The notes beneath the pieces were generated by a model, which worked only from the letters and a program-made list of their open reading frames with translations, was not told the DNA's origin and did not search any database. DNA of 64,000 nucleotides from a bacterium. Lineage in GTDB: Bacteria > Desulfobacterota > Binatia > DP-6. A program made the position numbers and the translations under genes. This document shows positions 27,253-34,330 of the stretch, piece by piece. Position 1 is the first letter of the stretch; every line of letters begins with the position of its first letter. The DNA lies in assembly GCA_026129405.1 (NCBI GenBank), contig JAHCID010000008.1:179446-243445 (forward strand). The letters run 5' to 3'.

Positions 27253-29339
27253 CTGATAGCCTCGCGAAGTCTTTTCGCGAGCGCTTGATCCTCGGCCGTT
27301 GGGTTGCGCAGGCGCGCCTCAAGCTCTTGCCATCCGATGGCGAGGTGCACGTGTACTTTTGAAGATGCGCCCGATGCCGACATCATGTCAGCTGCGGCCA
27401 ATCCATTGTCCACGAGAGCGCGCATCAACTTCGGGAACTCGGACGGGTACGCGCGGTCCGCCCATCGGGTGTGTGGATCGTCTTCAGAGGTGCTGTAGTC
27501 ACTCATCAGTGTGAAGCCGCCGCGCAGCCTCTGCCGGCATTCCTTCAGGAGCGCAAACAGCGGGTCGCCGTCTGGGACGCCATAGGGCGGGGACAGGGCG
27601 GTCGGAATTTGATTCCAAGGATACTGCTTCGCGAGTGCCGCACCCCAGCCAACTCGGGTGCCGTTCTTCAGGCGGACCTCGAGTCGATCGGTCGCGGTCA
27701 CGGAGCCGGGTTCGAACCAAACGTTGCCGTGGAGGGTCAGCGTGTCGGCAGCGATCTCTAAGTGCTCGCAAAGGATCGTTGTGTTTCCGAGAACGTGGAA
27801 CGTGGGCCCGGAACCTTGCGGGGCGTGCCCCTGCAATCGCACCGCACCCAGGATGTCGACGTCACAGTCACGGACCTGGTTCTCAAGCGTGATTGGCGCC
27901 GTTGCCGCGAACACGATCTCGCTGTTGGAGTAAGAGGGTATCGTGACCTCGACGGCGCCCTCGTCGGGCGACCGGATCGTGACCGTCTGCTTCTTAGTGA
28001 GAGGATCGCTCCAAAAAGACGACAGGATTGCGCCGAGGTAGCTCCCGTCGATCAGCTGAGTCCCGGTGGCCAATGGACGATGTAACGATCTCCACAGGAA
28101 CGGCTGGCGGGACGCTTCGACGAGCTTGCGGCGCTCGCCACTGGGGATGAGGTCGCCTGAGACAGCGAACGCCAACACCACCGCTCCAAGAACCGGATCT
28201 CTAAATTCTCCGTGATGAACGAATGGATGCTCCTGAATGTACTGCTTCACCATCATGTCGTACTTCAGGGAATCTGCGGACGGCAGCGTGACTCTTCCAG
28301 TGGGGCGAGGTCGCTGGCCATGGACGTACTGGGTGAGGAAACTCAGCTGCTCCAAATCGTCGTAGGCTTCGGCCGGAAGCGCGACCGACACCTGCGGCGC
28401 CAGTTGGTCGGTCAGCTTCTTCCGCTCACGATCGAGTATCTCGTCTAGGACTTTTTCGATGACCCCCCACGCCTCCTGCGTACCTGACTCTCGAAGTCGG
28501 GTCGCTACCTGGCTGAAGTTCTCCATCGCCGCCATGAGTGACCCGACGGCGGCGAGGACCGGCGCATAGCCCGCGAAGGCCTGTCCACGCTCGACGCTCC
28601 ACAAATCGCCCGGCCGCAGACCTAGCGCAGCCTCGATCGCGCTGAAGTACGCCGTGATGACGTCAGCCACGGGCGCGGGATGAACGTGATACGGCGCGGA
28701 GGCTGTCGCGGCTGCCCGGGCGTACCGGTCGATCAACTCGCGTGCGGCAGCTTCCTTGAAAAACGCGACATCGACTAGGCAGCTCGAGAGGTGACCCTCC
28801 AGCAGGAGGCCGATCTGCGCGATATCTGTAGACTCCGAGCGCCCGAGGAAGATCAGCTTTGGGCGGTTGACGACGCGCCGATCGCTGAGGAGAAATTCCC
28901 CTGCAGTGGATAGGAAGCTCTCGAATCCGGTTTCCCCTGAGAGCAGGCGTCCCTCGTCCAGCGCATCGACAATCACCGGGAGGCGGCCTTCGTGGAATGC
29001 GTCGATCGGAGACCCGGCACCACTGAGATTCGCCACCAGCGCCTGGAGGGAGCCCGTGGAGACCGGCACCTTGGCCAGATTGAGCAGGGGGAGCGAAAGG
29101 GTGGCGGACAGGTACCTCGCTAGAGCTGTCTTGCCGACGGCCGCAGGAGCCTGAATAAATAGAACCTCTGCGTTCAGGTCGCCCTCCGAACCCTCCAGAT
29201 AGAGAGTAGGGGGGATGTACGGTTTGGGCTCCTGAGCGATCACCAGCTGGCGGGTCGAAGCTCCAGTAGCCGCCGGCGGACGAAATTCTGGTTGCCCCGC
29301 GATGGCGGACGCGAGTTGATGGAACGTGATTTCGGTCAT
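27249..29339 (-). CDS. STAND-type P-loop NTPase with beta-rich C-terminal region (candidate defence protein)
   Basis: 696 residues. Walker A APAAVGKT at 64-71, Walker B PVIVDALDEG at 121-130 (DxLDE form typical of NACHT/STAND NTPases) and a sensor-1-like LIFLGRSE at 163-170. A helical region follows (about 200-470). Residues about 480-590 show repeated short strands (ITLENQVRDCDVDILGAVRL; NTTILCEHLEIAADTLTLHG), like a small beta-helix. The C-terminal 100 residues are helical. Codon use is clearly less GC-biased than in neighbours, a sign of recent transfer. Not a recognised family. STAND proteins in prophages and defence islands often sense phage proteins and trigger abortive infection; that function here is inference. 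Confidence 0.6.
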   Translation of the reverse strand: MTEITFHQLASAIAGQPEFRPPAATGASTRQLVIAQEPKPYIPPTLYLEGSEGDLNAEVLFIQAPAAVGKTALARYLSATLSLPLLNLAKVPVSTGSLQALVANLSGAGSPIDAFHEGRLPVIVDALDEGRLLSGETGFESFLSTAGEFLLSDRRVVNRPKLIFLGRSESTDIAQIGLLLEGHLSSCLVDVAFFKEAAARELIDRYARAAATASAPYHVHPAPVADVITAYFSAIEAALGLRPGDLWSVERGQAFAGYAPVLAAVGSLMAAMENFSQVATRLRESGTQEAWGVIEKVLDEILDRERKKLTDQLAPQVSVALPAEAYDDLEQLSFLTQYVHGQRPRPTGRVTLPSADSLKYDMMVKQYIQEHPFVHHGEFRDPVLGAVVLAFAVSGDLIPSGERRKLVEASRQPFLWRSLHRPLATGTQLIDGSYLGAILSSFWSDPLTKKQTVTIRSPDEGAVEVTIPSYSNSEIVFAATAPITLENQVRDCDVDILGAVRLQGHAPQGSGPTFHVLGNTTILCEHLEIAADTLTLHGNVWFEPGSVTATDRLEVRLKNGTRVGWGAALAKQYPWNQIPTALSPPYGVPDGDPLFALLKECRQRLRGGFTLMSDYSTSEDDPHTRWADRAYPSEFPKLMRALVDNGLAAADMMSASGASSKVHVHLAIGWQELEARLRNPTAEDQALAKRLREAIS

Positions 29340-29573
29340 GGTCCCCGGCGCCTCGTCGATCGTCTACTTGACGCACATGCGCGGCCGCCGTCAAGGCGGG
29401 CGGGTGCTCTCTTGAACCTCGGTCGCAGCGTGAGCGCTCTTCCGTTTACCTCGAGTGCGGCAGCCCTCGCGCGTAACTAGTTGCCCAAAGTCGAGCCGAT
29501 GCCTCTCCAGCAGGTACCCCGGCCCTTCGGGCCCCCCGACTGACGCTTTCCCGCGCCGTGGTCGAGGCCTTCT

Positions 29574-29690
29574 TCAGCGCCCGCGCTCTTCGAGCCGCTG
29601 TAGCCGTTGCTCGAGTGCGTCGACGCGGCGACTTGCCGAGTACGCGACGCCGAAGACGACCAGCAGCGCGAGCCAGTCCTAGACGCTCAT
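29574..29690 (-). pseudogene. Small membrane/coiled-coil ORF interrupted by an amber codon
   Basis: Reads MSV-stop(TAG)-DWLALLVVFGVAYSASRR-VDALEQRLQRLEERGR-stop. After the TAG there is one hydrophobic helix and a short coiled coil, a typical small phage membrane protein. The ATG overlaps the upstream gene's stop (ATGA) as elsewhere in this operon, so the TAG probably disrupts a real gene, or is read through. Confidence 0.4.
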
Positions 29691-29965
29691 CCCTCCCACG
29701 CCTCGTCGACGCGCTCAGCCTCGATCCCGACGATGGTGGCGGCCCGGTTGCCCCAGGCGCGCGCGAGCAGCTGGGCGGCCTCCACGACGGCGACGGCCGC
29801 GTCGCCAGCGTCGAGCGCCACCGTCACGTCGGTCGTGTGGGGTCGATCCGTGAACGTGGAGAGCACCGGGCCGTTCTCCGGCGCGATCCGCTGCAGGTCA
29901 GCGAGCAGGCCCTCGGCGTCGGCCGTACCGACGCCGTCCAGCATCATGGTGATGCGGTACTCCAT
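29687..29965 (-). CDS. Hypothetical phage-type protein
   Basis: 92 residues, alpha/beta pattern (MEYRITMMLDGVGTADAEGL; TTDVTVALDAGDAAVAVVEA), resembling a ferredoxin-like fold. No family recognised. Preceded by a good ribosome site (cggaggtgacgcagc). Confidence 0.5.
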   Translation of the reverse strand: MEYRITMMLDGVGTADAEGLLADLQRIAPENGPVLSTFTDRPHTTDVTVALDAGDAAVAVVEAAQLLARAWGNRAATIVGIEAERVDEAWEG

Positions 29966-29972
29966 CGCTGCG

Positions 29973-30068
29973 TCACCTCCGGTAGTCGGTCACGCGCAGG
30001 TCGCGCCGGATCCACAGGAACGCGACGCCGGCGACGAGCGCCAGGGCGAGGACGACGCCCTCGATCAA
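29973..30068 (-). CDS. Very short single-helix membrane ORF
   Basis: 31 codons from a TTG: IEGVVLALALVAGVAFLWIRR followed by DLRVTDYRR. One transmembrane helix with positive C-terminal flank. Its stop lies 7 bp before the next ATG and within its ribosome site. The start is uncertain as no ATG or GTG is in frame upstream. Confidence 0.3.
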   Translation of the reverse strand: MIEGVVLALALVAGVAFLWIRRDLRVTDYRR

Positions 30069-30151
30069 TCGCCGGAAGCTGGTCCGCCGACTGCACCAGT
30101 GGCCGGTTGAAGAGGAGGAGCAGGCTTATCGTGACGCGGGCCCCGTCGCGA

Positions 30152-30463
30152 TCATCCCGCTGCTCGCAGCCGCACGGCACGATCGCCGAACGTCGCCACG
30201 ACCTGCAGCTCCCCGCCGAGGGCCTCGACGACCCGGCGTAGCGTCGACATCAGGGTGTCCTCTCGTCGCTCGAGTCGCGACACTTCGGACTGCGACATCT
30301 TGAGGGCCTCGGCCATCTCAGCCTGGGTCTTGCCGAGGACCTCGCGGAGCTCGCGGAGGTCCATCTCCACCAGCTCCTTCTCCACGTCGCGAGCAATCTG
30401 CGCCATCCGCTCGGGGCTCTTGCCCTTCCCGCGGATGTCGCGCCACCGCTTATAGGTAGCCAT
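30152..30463 (-). CDS. HigA-like antitoxin / XRE regulator
   Basis: 103 residues with a C-terminal HTH (LREVLGKTQAEMAEALKMSQSEVSRLERR) and the tail LRRVVEALGGELQVVATFGD, which is standard for antitoxins of the RelE/HigB superfamily. Located 90 bp downstream of the toxin gene on the same strand, the toxin-first order of higBA. It probably neutralises the toxin and represses the operon. Confidence 0.75.
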   Translation of the reverse strand: MATYKRWRDIRGKGKSPERMAQIARDVEKELVEMDLRELREVLGKTQAEMAEALKMSQSEVSRLERREDTLMSTLRRVVEALGGELQVVATFGDRAVRLRAAG

Positions 30464-30553
30464 ACAGCAGCCTCCAATCAGTCAGCAAACACGAGACCGG
30501 GGCGTGTCAGCGTCTCGGTCTCGTTCTCAATAAGGCCCGTCCTGGCCACGGGG

Positions 30554-30889
30554 TCACATCGTCTTCAGGTATTCCTCCATGAGACGTTCGGCGTCCCGGA
30601 TGAACTGGGGGTAGAAGCGGTCGTCGCCGGTCTTGTCGGCGCCGAGCAGCACGACCGCCTGCCGCTTCGGGTCGAAGGCGTAGGCGATGCGGATCGGCCG
30701 CCCGGCGGCCTGCACCCGCAGCTCGCGCATCCCGTACTGCGCGCCCTTCAGCTGCGAGGAGTAGGGGAAGCCGAGGCTCGTCCCGCGGGCTTCGAGCAGA
30801 TCGACGACGCGATGGACCGCGTCGCTCGTCGTCTCGTCGAGGCTGGCGTACCAGCCCTCGAACTCCCGCGTGACGACCACCTCAACCAT
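30554..30889 (-). CDS. HigB/RelE-superfamily toxin (phage Gp49-like)
   Basis: 111 residues: VTREFEGWYASLDE at the N-terminus, MRELRVQAAGRPIRIAYAFDP in the core and GADKTGDDRFYPQFIRDAERL at the C-terminus are the landmark segments of Gp49/HigB-like ribosome-dependent mRNA interferases. ATG at 30889; another in-frame ATG 5 codons upstream is possible. Partner of the antitoxin at 30152. Confidence 0.75.
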   Translation of the reverse strand: MVEVVVTREFEGWYASLDETTSDAVHRVVDLLEARGTSLGFPYSSQLKGAQYGMRELRVQAAGRPIRIAYAFDPKRQAVVLLGADKTGDDRFYPQFIRDAERLMEEYLKTM

Positions 30890-30938
30890 GGGGAGAGAAT
30901 ACATCCGAGCGCATATGCTGTCAAGTGCATCATCGCGA

Positions 30939-31295
30939 TCACCGGAACAGCGCGTCCGTCGGTGCGATCGGTCCCGTCGACGTGACCAGCCCGAGCAGGC
31001 GGACCCGTCGCAGGTTTCCGCGGAAGCGCCCGCCGTTCGGGTGCACCCCGAGCGCGGCGGCGAGGTCTTCGACGGATCGCGCCGGCTGCTGTTCGACCGC
31101 CTCGATGATCGTGCGCTGTCCGTCCTCGTCGAGCACGCTGAGCGCGGCGTCACGTCCGGTGGGCGGCGTGCGAGCCTGCCGGCGTCCAGCGTCCGTCAGC
31201 TCGACGCCGTCGAGGTAGCCGGCCGCGGTGACGGCGCGGAGGTCCCCTCGGAAACGTCCGCCGTTCGGGTGGAGCCCCATCCAGCGGGCGAGCAC
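30939..31295 (-). CDS. Duplicated winged-helix-like protein, possibly truncated at its 5' end
   Basis: 118 residues from a GTG. Two copies of the segment HPNGGRFRG(D/N)LR, about 75 residues apart, each in a small wing-type fold (LARWMGLHPNGGRFRGDLRAVTAAGYL; LAAALGVHPNGGRFRGNLRRVRLLGLV). Similar Gly-rich turns occur at the C-terminus of phage helicases and HTH proteins. The frame stays open 34 codons upstream without any start codon and reads sensibly (VLIWIRGVPKS), so the true N-terminus may be lost or use a rare start. Confidence 0.45.
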   Translation of the reverse strand: MLARWMGLHPNGGRFRGDLRAVTAAGYLDGVELTDAGRRQARTPPTGRDAALSVLDEDGQRTIIEAVEQQPARSVEDLAAALGVHPNGGRFRGNLRRVRLLGLVTSTGPIAPTDALFR

Positions 31296-31327
31296 CTCGA
31301 CGCTCTTCGGGACGCCGCGGATCCAAA

Positions 31328-31405
31328 TTAGGACACTACCCGCGTCCAGGTGCCGATGGCGCGCATCGTGGTGCGCCAGCGGTCGGTGGTGGTGATGTCA
31401 TCCAT
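31328..31405 (-). CDS. Possible 25-aa ORF
   Basis: MDDITTTDRWRTTMRAIGTWTRVVS, overlapping the end of the upstream zinc-knuckle ORF out of frame, in the style of this operon. Support is only position and overlap. Confidence 0.25.
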   Translation of the reverse strand: MDDITTTDRWRTTMRAIGTWTRVVS

Positions 31406-31508
31406 CGGTCTCCTCCATTCGCATGAGCTTGAAGACTTCGTCCGTGCTGAGGACCCAGCGATGCTGGCAGCCGTCGCAGCGGTACCACTGCGGCACGAAC
31501 CGCCTCAT
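31398..31508 (-). CDS. Tiny zinc-knuckle protein
   Basis: 36 residues: MRRFVPQWYRCDGCQHRWVL followed by STDEVFKLMRMEETDG. One CxxC and His could bind a metal with a partner. ATG overlaps the previous stop by 4 bp (ATGA). Typical of very small phage early proteins. Confidence 0.4.
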   Translation of the reverse strand: MRRFVPQWYRCDGCQHRWVLSTDEVFKLMRMEETDG

Positions 31509-31918
31509 CGGCCCGCCTCCGGCGCGTCAGGGGTCGCGCAGGTCATGCAGGACGGGCAGTGGCGCTCGCCGCAGTCGTCGCACGTGTCGGTGACGACGGT
31601 TCCGTCGAGGCAAACCCGGCAGGTCGCGCCGGGCGGCTCGACTCTCCGCTGAGTGAGGCGGTCGATCGCGGCGCGATACAGCTCCGCCTCGCGGCGATAC
31701 CGCGCGGCGATGCGCGCCTGAAGCGCCTCCTCGGCCTCCTGCTCCGCGATCGTCGGCATCGGCGTGCCGCGCGTCGACGGGTGCAGGTTCATTGCCTCTT
31801 CCCACTCGCCCGGAGACAGCCGAACCGGCCGCGCCATGTCCTCGCGGGTACGCGCGCGCTGCTCGGCGCAGGCGAGCTGCTCGCGCAGGAACGCGATGCA
31901 CTCCTCTCTCGTCGCCAT
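31505..31918 (-). CDS. Zinc-ribbon phage-type protein
   Basis: 137 residues. N-terminal coiled coil (EECIAFLREQLACAEQRARTRED), then a C-terminal cysteine array CRVCLDG, CDDCGERHCPSCMTC able to bind one or two zinc ions. ATG at 31918 is chosen because the frame upstream overlaps the tRNA. Function unknown. Confidence 0.5.
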   Translation of the reverse strand: MATREECIAFLREQLACAEQRARTREDMARPVRLSPGEWEEAMNLHPSTRGTPMPTIAEQEAEEALQARIAARYRREAELYRAAIDRLTQRRVEPPGATCRVCLDGTVVTDTCDDCGERHCPSCMTCATPDAPEAGR

Positions 31919-32023
31919 CCCTTCAGCCCTCCGGGGTCTGCGCCGTGGGGGCGGTCGCGTCGTCGGGGAACTTCGGCACACGCCAGAACCGACCGTCACG
32001 GCGCCGCCAGCACGCCCCCTGAG

Positions 32024-32096
32024 AGCCAAGCGCCCGGGATCGAACCGGGGCCTCGCGCTTACAAGGCGGGCGCTCTCCCGACTGAGCTACGCTGGC
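32024..32096 (-). tRNA. tRNA-Thr (anticodon TGT), with one extra base in the acceptor stem
   Basis: Cloverleaf visible on the minus strand: D-arm GCTC-AGTCGGGA-GAGC, anticodon loop CTTGTAA (UGU) with one C-C mismatch in its stem, T-arm CCCGG-TTCGATC-CCGGG. The 5' acceptor strand GCCAGCG would pair perfectly with CGCTGGC, but the 3' strand reads CGCTTGGC, one T too many. No CCA is encoded. Either a degenerate phage tRNA or a one-base sequence error. Confidence 0.65.
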
Positions 32097-32146
32097 GTGG
32101 TGCATCCACCCTACTATGGAGCTGTGGCCGCGAATGCGAAAATGAC

Positions 32147-32174
32147 TTGACCCCATGTTGCCGACCGGTCTAAG
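32147..32174 (+). promoter_or_regulatory. Possible sigma-70-type promoter for the 32217 gene
   Basis: TTGACC (32147-32152), 16-bp spacer, TCTAAG (32169-32174), 43 bp before the ATG. The -35 is good and the -10 is weak (4/6). Confidence 0.35.
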
Positions 32175-32216
32175 GCTGTCCAGGAGTCAGAAAGCCTGAA
32201 GAAAGGAAGGACAGCC

Positions 32217-32714
32217 ATGAGAAGGACGTGCCGTGCGATCGGGCTTGCGACGCTGCTTGCCGGGCTGGTTCTCGTAGGGGTCGGCTGCCGGATACCAGCA
32301 AGCGGGTATTTCTTTCAGGTAACCAGTGGCAGCACGGTTCTGACGCTGGACGCGACCATCACGAACCAGCTGGCCTACGTCTGGAATGACTGCGCGACGC
32401 AGAACCCGGGCAACGCGTTGGCGGCGGGTGCCTGCCTTCACGCGTGGCTGAACCAGACGGTGGTGTTCCTGCGTGCCGATGGCCAGTTCGCCACCAACGC
32501 GACGAGCTTCTTCAATCTGGCCGTGCAGAATCCCCTGGCCATGGCGCAGCAGCTTCAGGTGTCGGTGAACGCTGGCTACCCGTCCAACCGGTGTCTGCTG
32601 ATATGGCAGAACACCGGGGCAGCCGGTCCGAACTTCTCCAGCGTGACCGTCGGGCCGTTGTGGGGATGCATCGCGGGCGGTCCGGGTATCATCAACCCGG
32701 GCACCGTTGGGTGA
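32217..32714 (+). CDS. Small secreted or lipid-anchored protein of the element
   Basis: 165 residues. A signal sequence (IGLATLLAGLVLVGVGC) ends at a Cys, followed by a mature domain with about four Cys (WNDCATQ, GACLHAW, NRCLLIW, LWGCIAG). Good ribosome site (gaaaggaagga). It is the only + strand gene within this part of the element and has its own promoter-like sequence, so it behaves like a moron. No family recognised. Confidence 0.55.
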   Translation: MRRTCRAIGLATLLAGLVLVGVGCRIPASGYFFQVTSGSTVLTLDATITNQLAYVWNDCATQNPGNALAAGACLHAWLNQTVVFLRADGQFATNATSFFNLAVQNPLAMAQQLQVSVNAGYPSNRCLLIWQNTGAAGPNFSSVTVGPLWGCIAGGPGIINPGTVG

Positions 32715-32722
32715 TACTCCGC

Positions 32723-33139
32723 TCACGCGACCTCCATGCACCGGGATGAGCGGCGGTCTCGGTGCCAGAAGCGCACGCCGGTCCGGTACGGGCCGGCGTG
32801 CTCCAGGGAGAACTTCAGCTCGACGCGCTCCGCCTCGGCGAGCCAGCGCGCGAGGTTGCCCCACGCGCCACCGGCGCCGGGACTGCCCGGCGCCCCGAGC
32901 ACCGTGATCCGCTGGGTGTAGTCGTTGCCGTCGCCGAGCCAGCGCCGCCACGCATGGCCGCCGCCGTCGACGTGGTAGACGCCGGCGTGGGTCGCGTGCG
33001 CCCATTTGGCGATCTGCGTCTCGAGCGGGGTGAGGTCGCGGCGGAGTACGTCCCGCAGCCACGCGACGGCCCACGCGTCGCCGTCGGCGACACTCGGCAT
33101 CGCGGGCGGGGGTGCCGGCAGCGGGGCGAGCGGGTTCAC
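32723..33139 (-). CDS. Hypothetical phage-type protein
   Basis: 138 residues from a GTG that overlaps the upstream stop by 4 bp. Mixed fold with many Trp (WAVAWLRDVL, HAWRRWLGDGNDY, FWHRDRR). No domain recognised. Its stop faces the + strand lipoprotein gene 9 bp away. Confidence 0.45.
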   Translation of the reverse strand: MNPLAPLPAPPPAMPSVADGDAWAVAWLRDVLRRDLTPLETQIAKWAHATHAGVYHVDGGGHAWRRWLGDGNDYTQRITVLGAPGSPGAGGAWGNLARWLAEAERVELKFSLEHAGPYRTGVRFWHRDRRSSRCMEVA

Positions 33140-33465
33140 GCTCGCACCTGCTTCGACAGCTCGCCCAGCTTGCGCTCGGCGCTATGAAGGGTGTCCTGCG
33201 CATCGCTGATCGTCGACCGGGCGTCTTCGATCTCGGAGCGCGCCTCGTCGATCTCGCCCCGCGCCGCTTCGATGGCCTGCTTCAAGGACTGGGGCGTGTC
33301 GCCGAGCGTGTCGTCGTTGCCGACGACGTCGGCGACCGCATCGAGCAGTCGCTCGGTGGCGTCGGTGGAGAGCTGCGGGGCCCACGCGCGACGCCATTCG
33401 TCGATCACGATGCGCAGGACGCGTCGGGGGCTCAGTTTCGCGTACGGTTCGATCAAGCCGTTCAT
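33136..33465 (-). CDS. Coiled-coil phage-type protein
   Basis: 109 residues. After a basic N-terminal domain (RRVLRIVIDEWRRAW) the second half is a long amphipathic coiled coil (AIEAARGEIDEARSEIEDAR to SAERKLGELSKQV). Overlaps both neighbours by 4 bp. Function unknown. Confidence 0.5.
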   Translation of the reverse strand: MNGLIEPYAKLSPRRVLRIVIDEWRRAWAPQLSTDATERLLDAVADVVGNDDTLGDTPQSLKQAIEAARGEIDEARSEIEDARSTISDAQDTLHSAERKLGELSKQVRA

Positions 33466-33953
33466 GCGGCCTCCTGCGTGTGGCGTCGGGCCAGGCGACG
33501 CCGCTCGCGCGCGAGCTCGCGCTCGCACAGACGGCAGCGGCGATGCCCGCGCCCGTTCTGGTAGATGTTCTTCGGCGTCTGGTTGTGCCCGCGCCGGCAG
33601 ACGCGGCGCCGACCCGTCCGCACCATCTCGGCGTGCGTCGAGGGGTTGACGTGCCACGGGTTCGCGCAGGCGTGATTCCGGCAGAGGAGCACCGCGCGCA
33701 TGCCCGTCGGCCACGGTCCGCGCTCGAGCTCGTAGGCGATGTGGGCGGCCATGCGCTTGCGGCCTTTGCGCCCGCCCACCTGGACGTGGCCGTAGCCGCC
33801 GTTGACGCGCGCGCCGGTCCAGCACCAGCAGGCGGTGCGATTCCGAATCACGACCTTGGCCCAGAACCGCTGACGCTGCTCCGTCGTCCAGGTGGTGGCG
33901 TCTGGCGGCGTCGCCGCGCGAAGGGACCGGCGGTCGGTGCGAGGAGCGGTCAC
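33462..33953 (-). CDS. Phage HNH endonuclease
   Basis: 163 residues. RFWAKVVIRNRTACWCWTGA is the usual start of phage HNH enzymes with a YGHV core; AAHIAYELERG and CRNHACANPWHV carry the HNH metal-binding His/Asn residues. A C-terminal CRRGH and CRLC pair makes a zinc ribbon. Free-standing HNH genes of this type nick or cut DNA in phage recombination or homing. GTG start at 33953 overlaps the previous stop by 4 bp. Confidence 0.78.
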   Translation of the reverse strand: MTAPRTDRRSLRAATPPDATTWTTEQRQRFWAKVVIRNRTACWCWTGARVNGGYGHVQVGGRKGRKRMAAHIAYELERGPWPTGMRAVLLCRNHACANPWHVNPSTHAEMVRTGRRRVCRRGHNQTPKNIYQNGRGHRRCRLCERELARERRRLARRHTQEAA

Positions 33954-34330
33954 GCGGCACTCGCGTCGCGCCCGGTGGCGCGGGCATAGCGGGCGTTGCG
34001 GCTGCTGCGCACGCAGAGGTGGCATTGCTCGCGTGGACGGCTCCCGCGCTGACTGCGGTACGCCTGCCACCAGGGGAAGGCCCCGTGGACGCGGCAGACG
34101 ACCTGGGCCGCGATCACGTCCGCGGTGATGTCCGCGGCGGCGTCTGGCACGTCGAGGCCGAGGGTCGCGCCCCCCGCGGAATCCGACGTCGCGACGGTGC
34201 CGCCGCTGCGATCGCGGTCCGCCTCGGTCGCGCGAGCCCCACAGCCGAAGCAGGTCGCGCCGCTGGGCGTGACCGTGAACGCGCCGTGCCCCACATGCAG
34301 GGCCAGCCAGAGTGCGAGCCGGCCCCGCAT
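33950..34330 (-). CDS. Cys-rich phage-type protein
   Basis: 126 residues. A CFGC pair near residue 27 and a CHLC pair near residue 103, with His around them, could form one zinc site. ATG at 34330 overlaps the SbcC-like stop by 1 bp. No family recognised. Confidence 0.45.
   Translation of the reverse strand: MRGRLALWLALHVGHGAFTVTPSGATCFGCGARATEADRDRSGGTVATSDSAGGATLGLDVPDAAADITADVIAAQVVCRVHGAFPWWQAYRSQRGSRPREQCHLCVRSSRNARYARATGRDASAA

Noticed and set aside
32024..32096. tRNA as the integration site of the element
   Set aside because: It lies in the middle of the phage-like region, not at an edge, and no duplicated 3' tRNA end was seen at either boundary.
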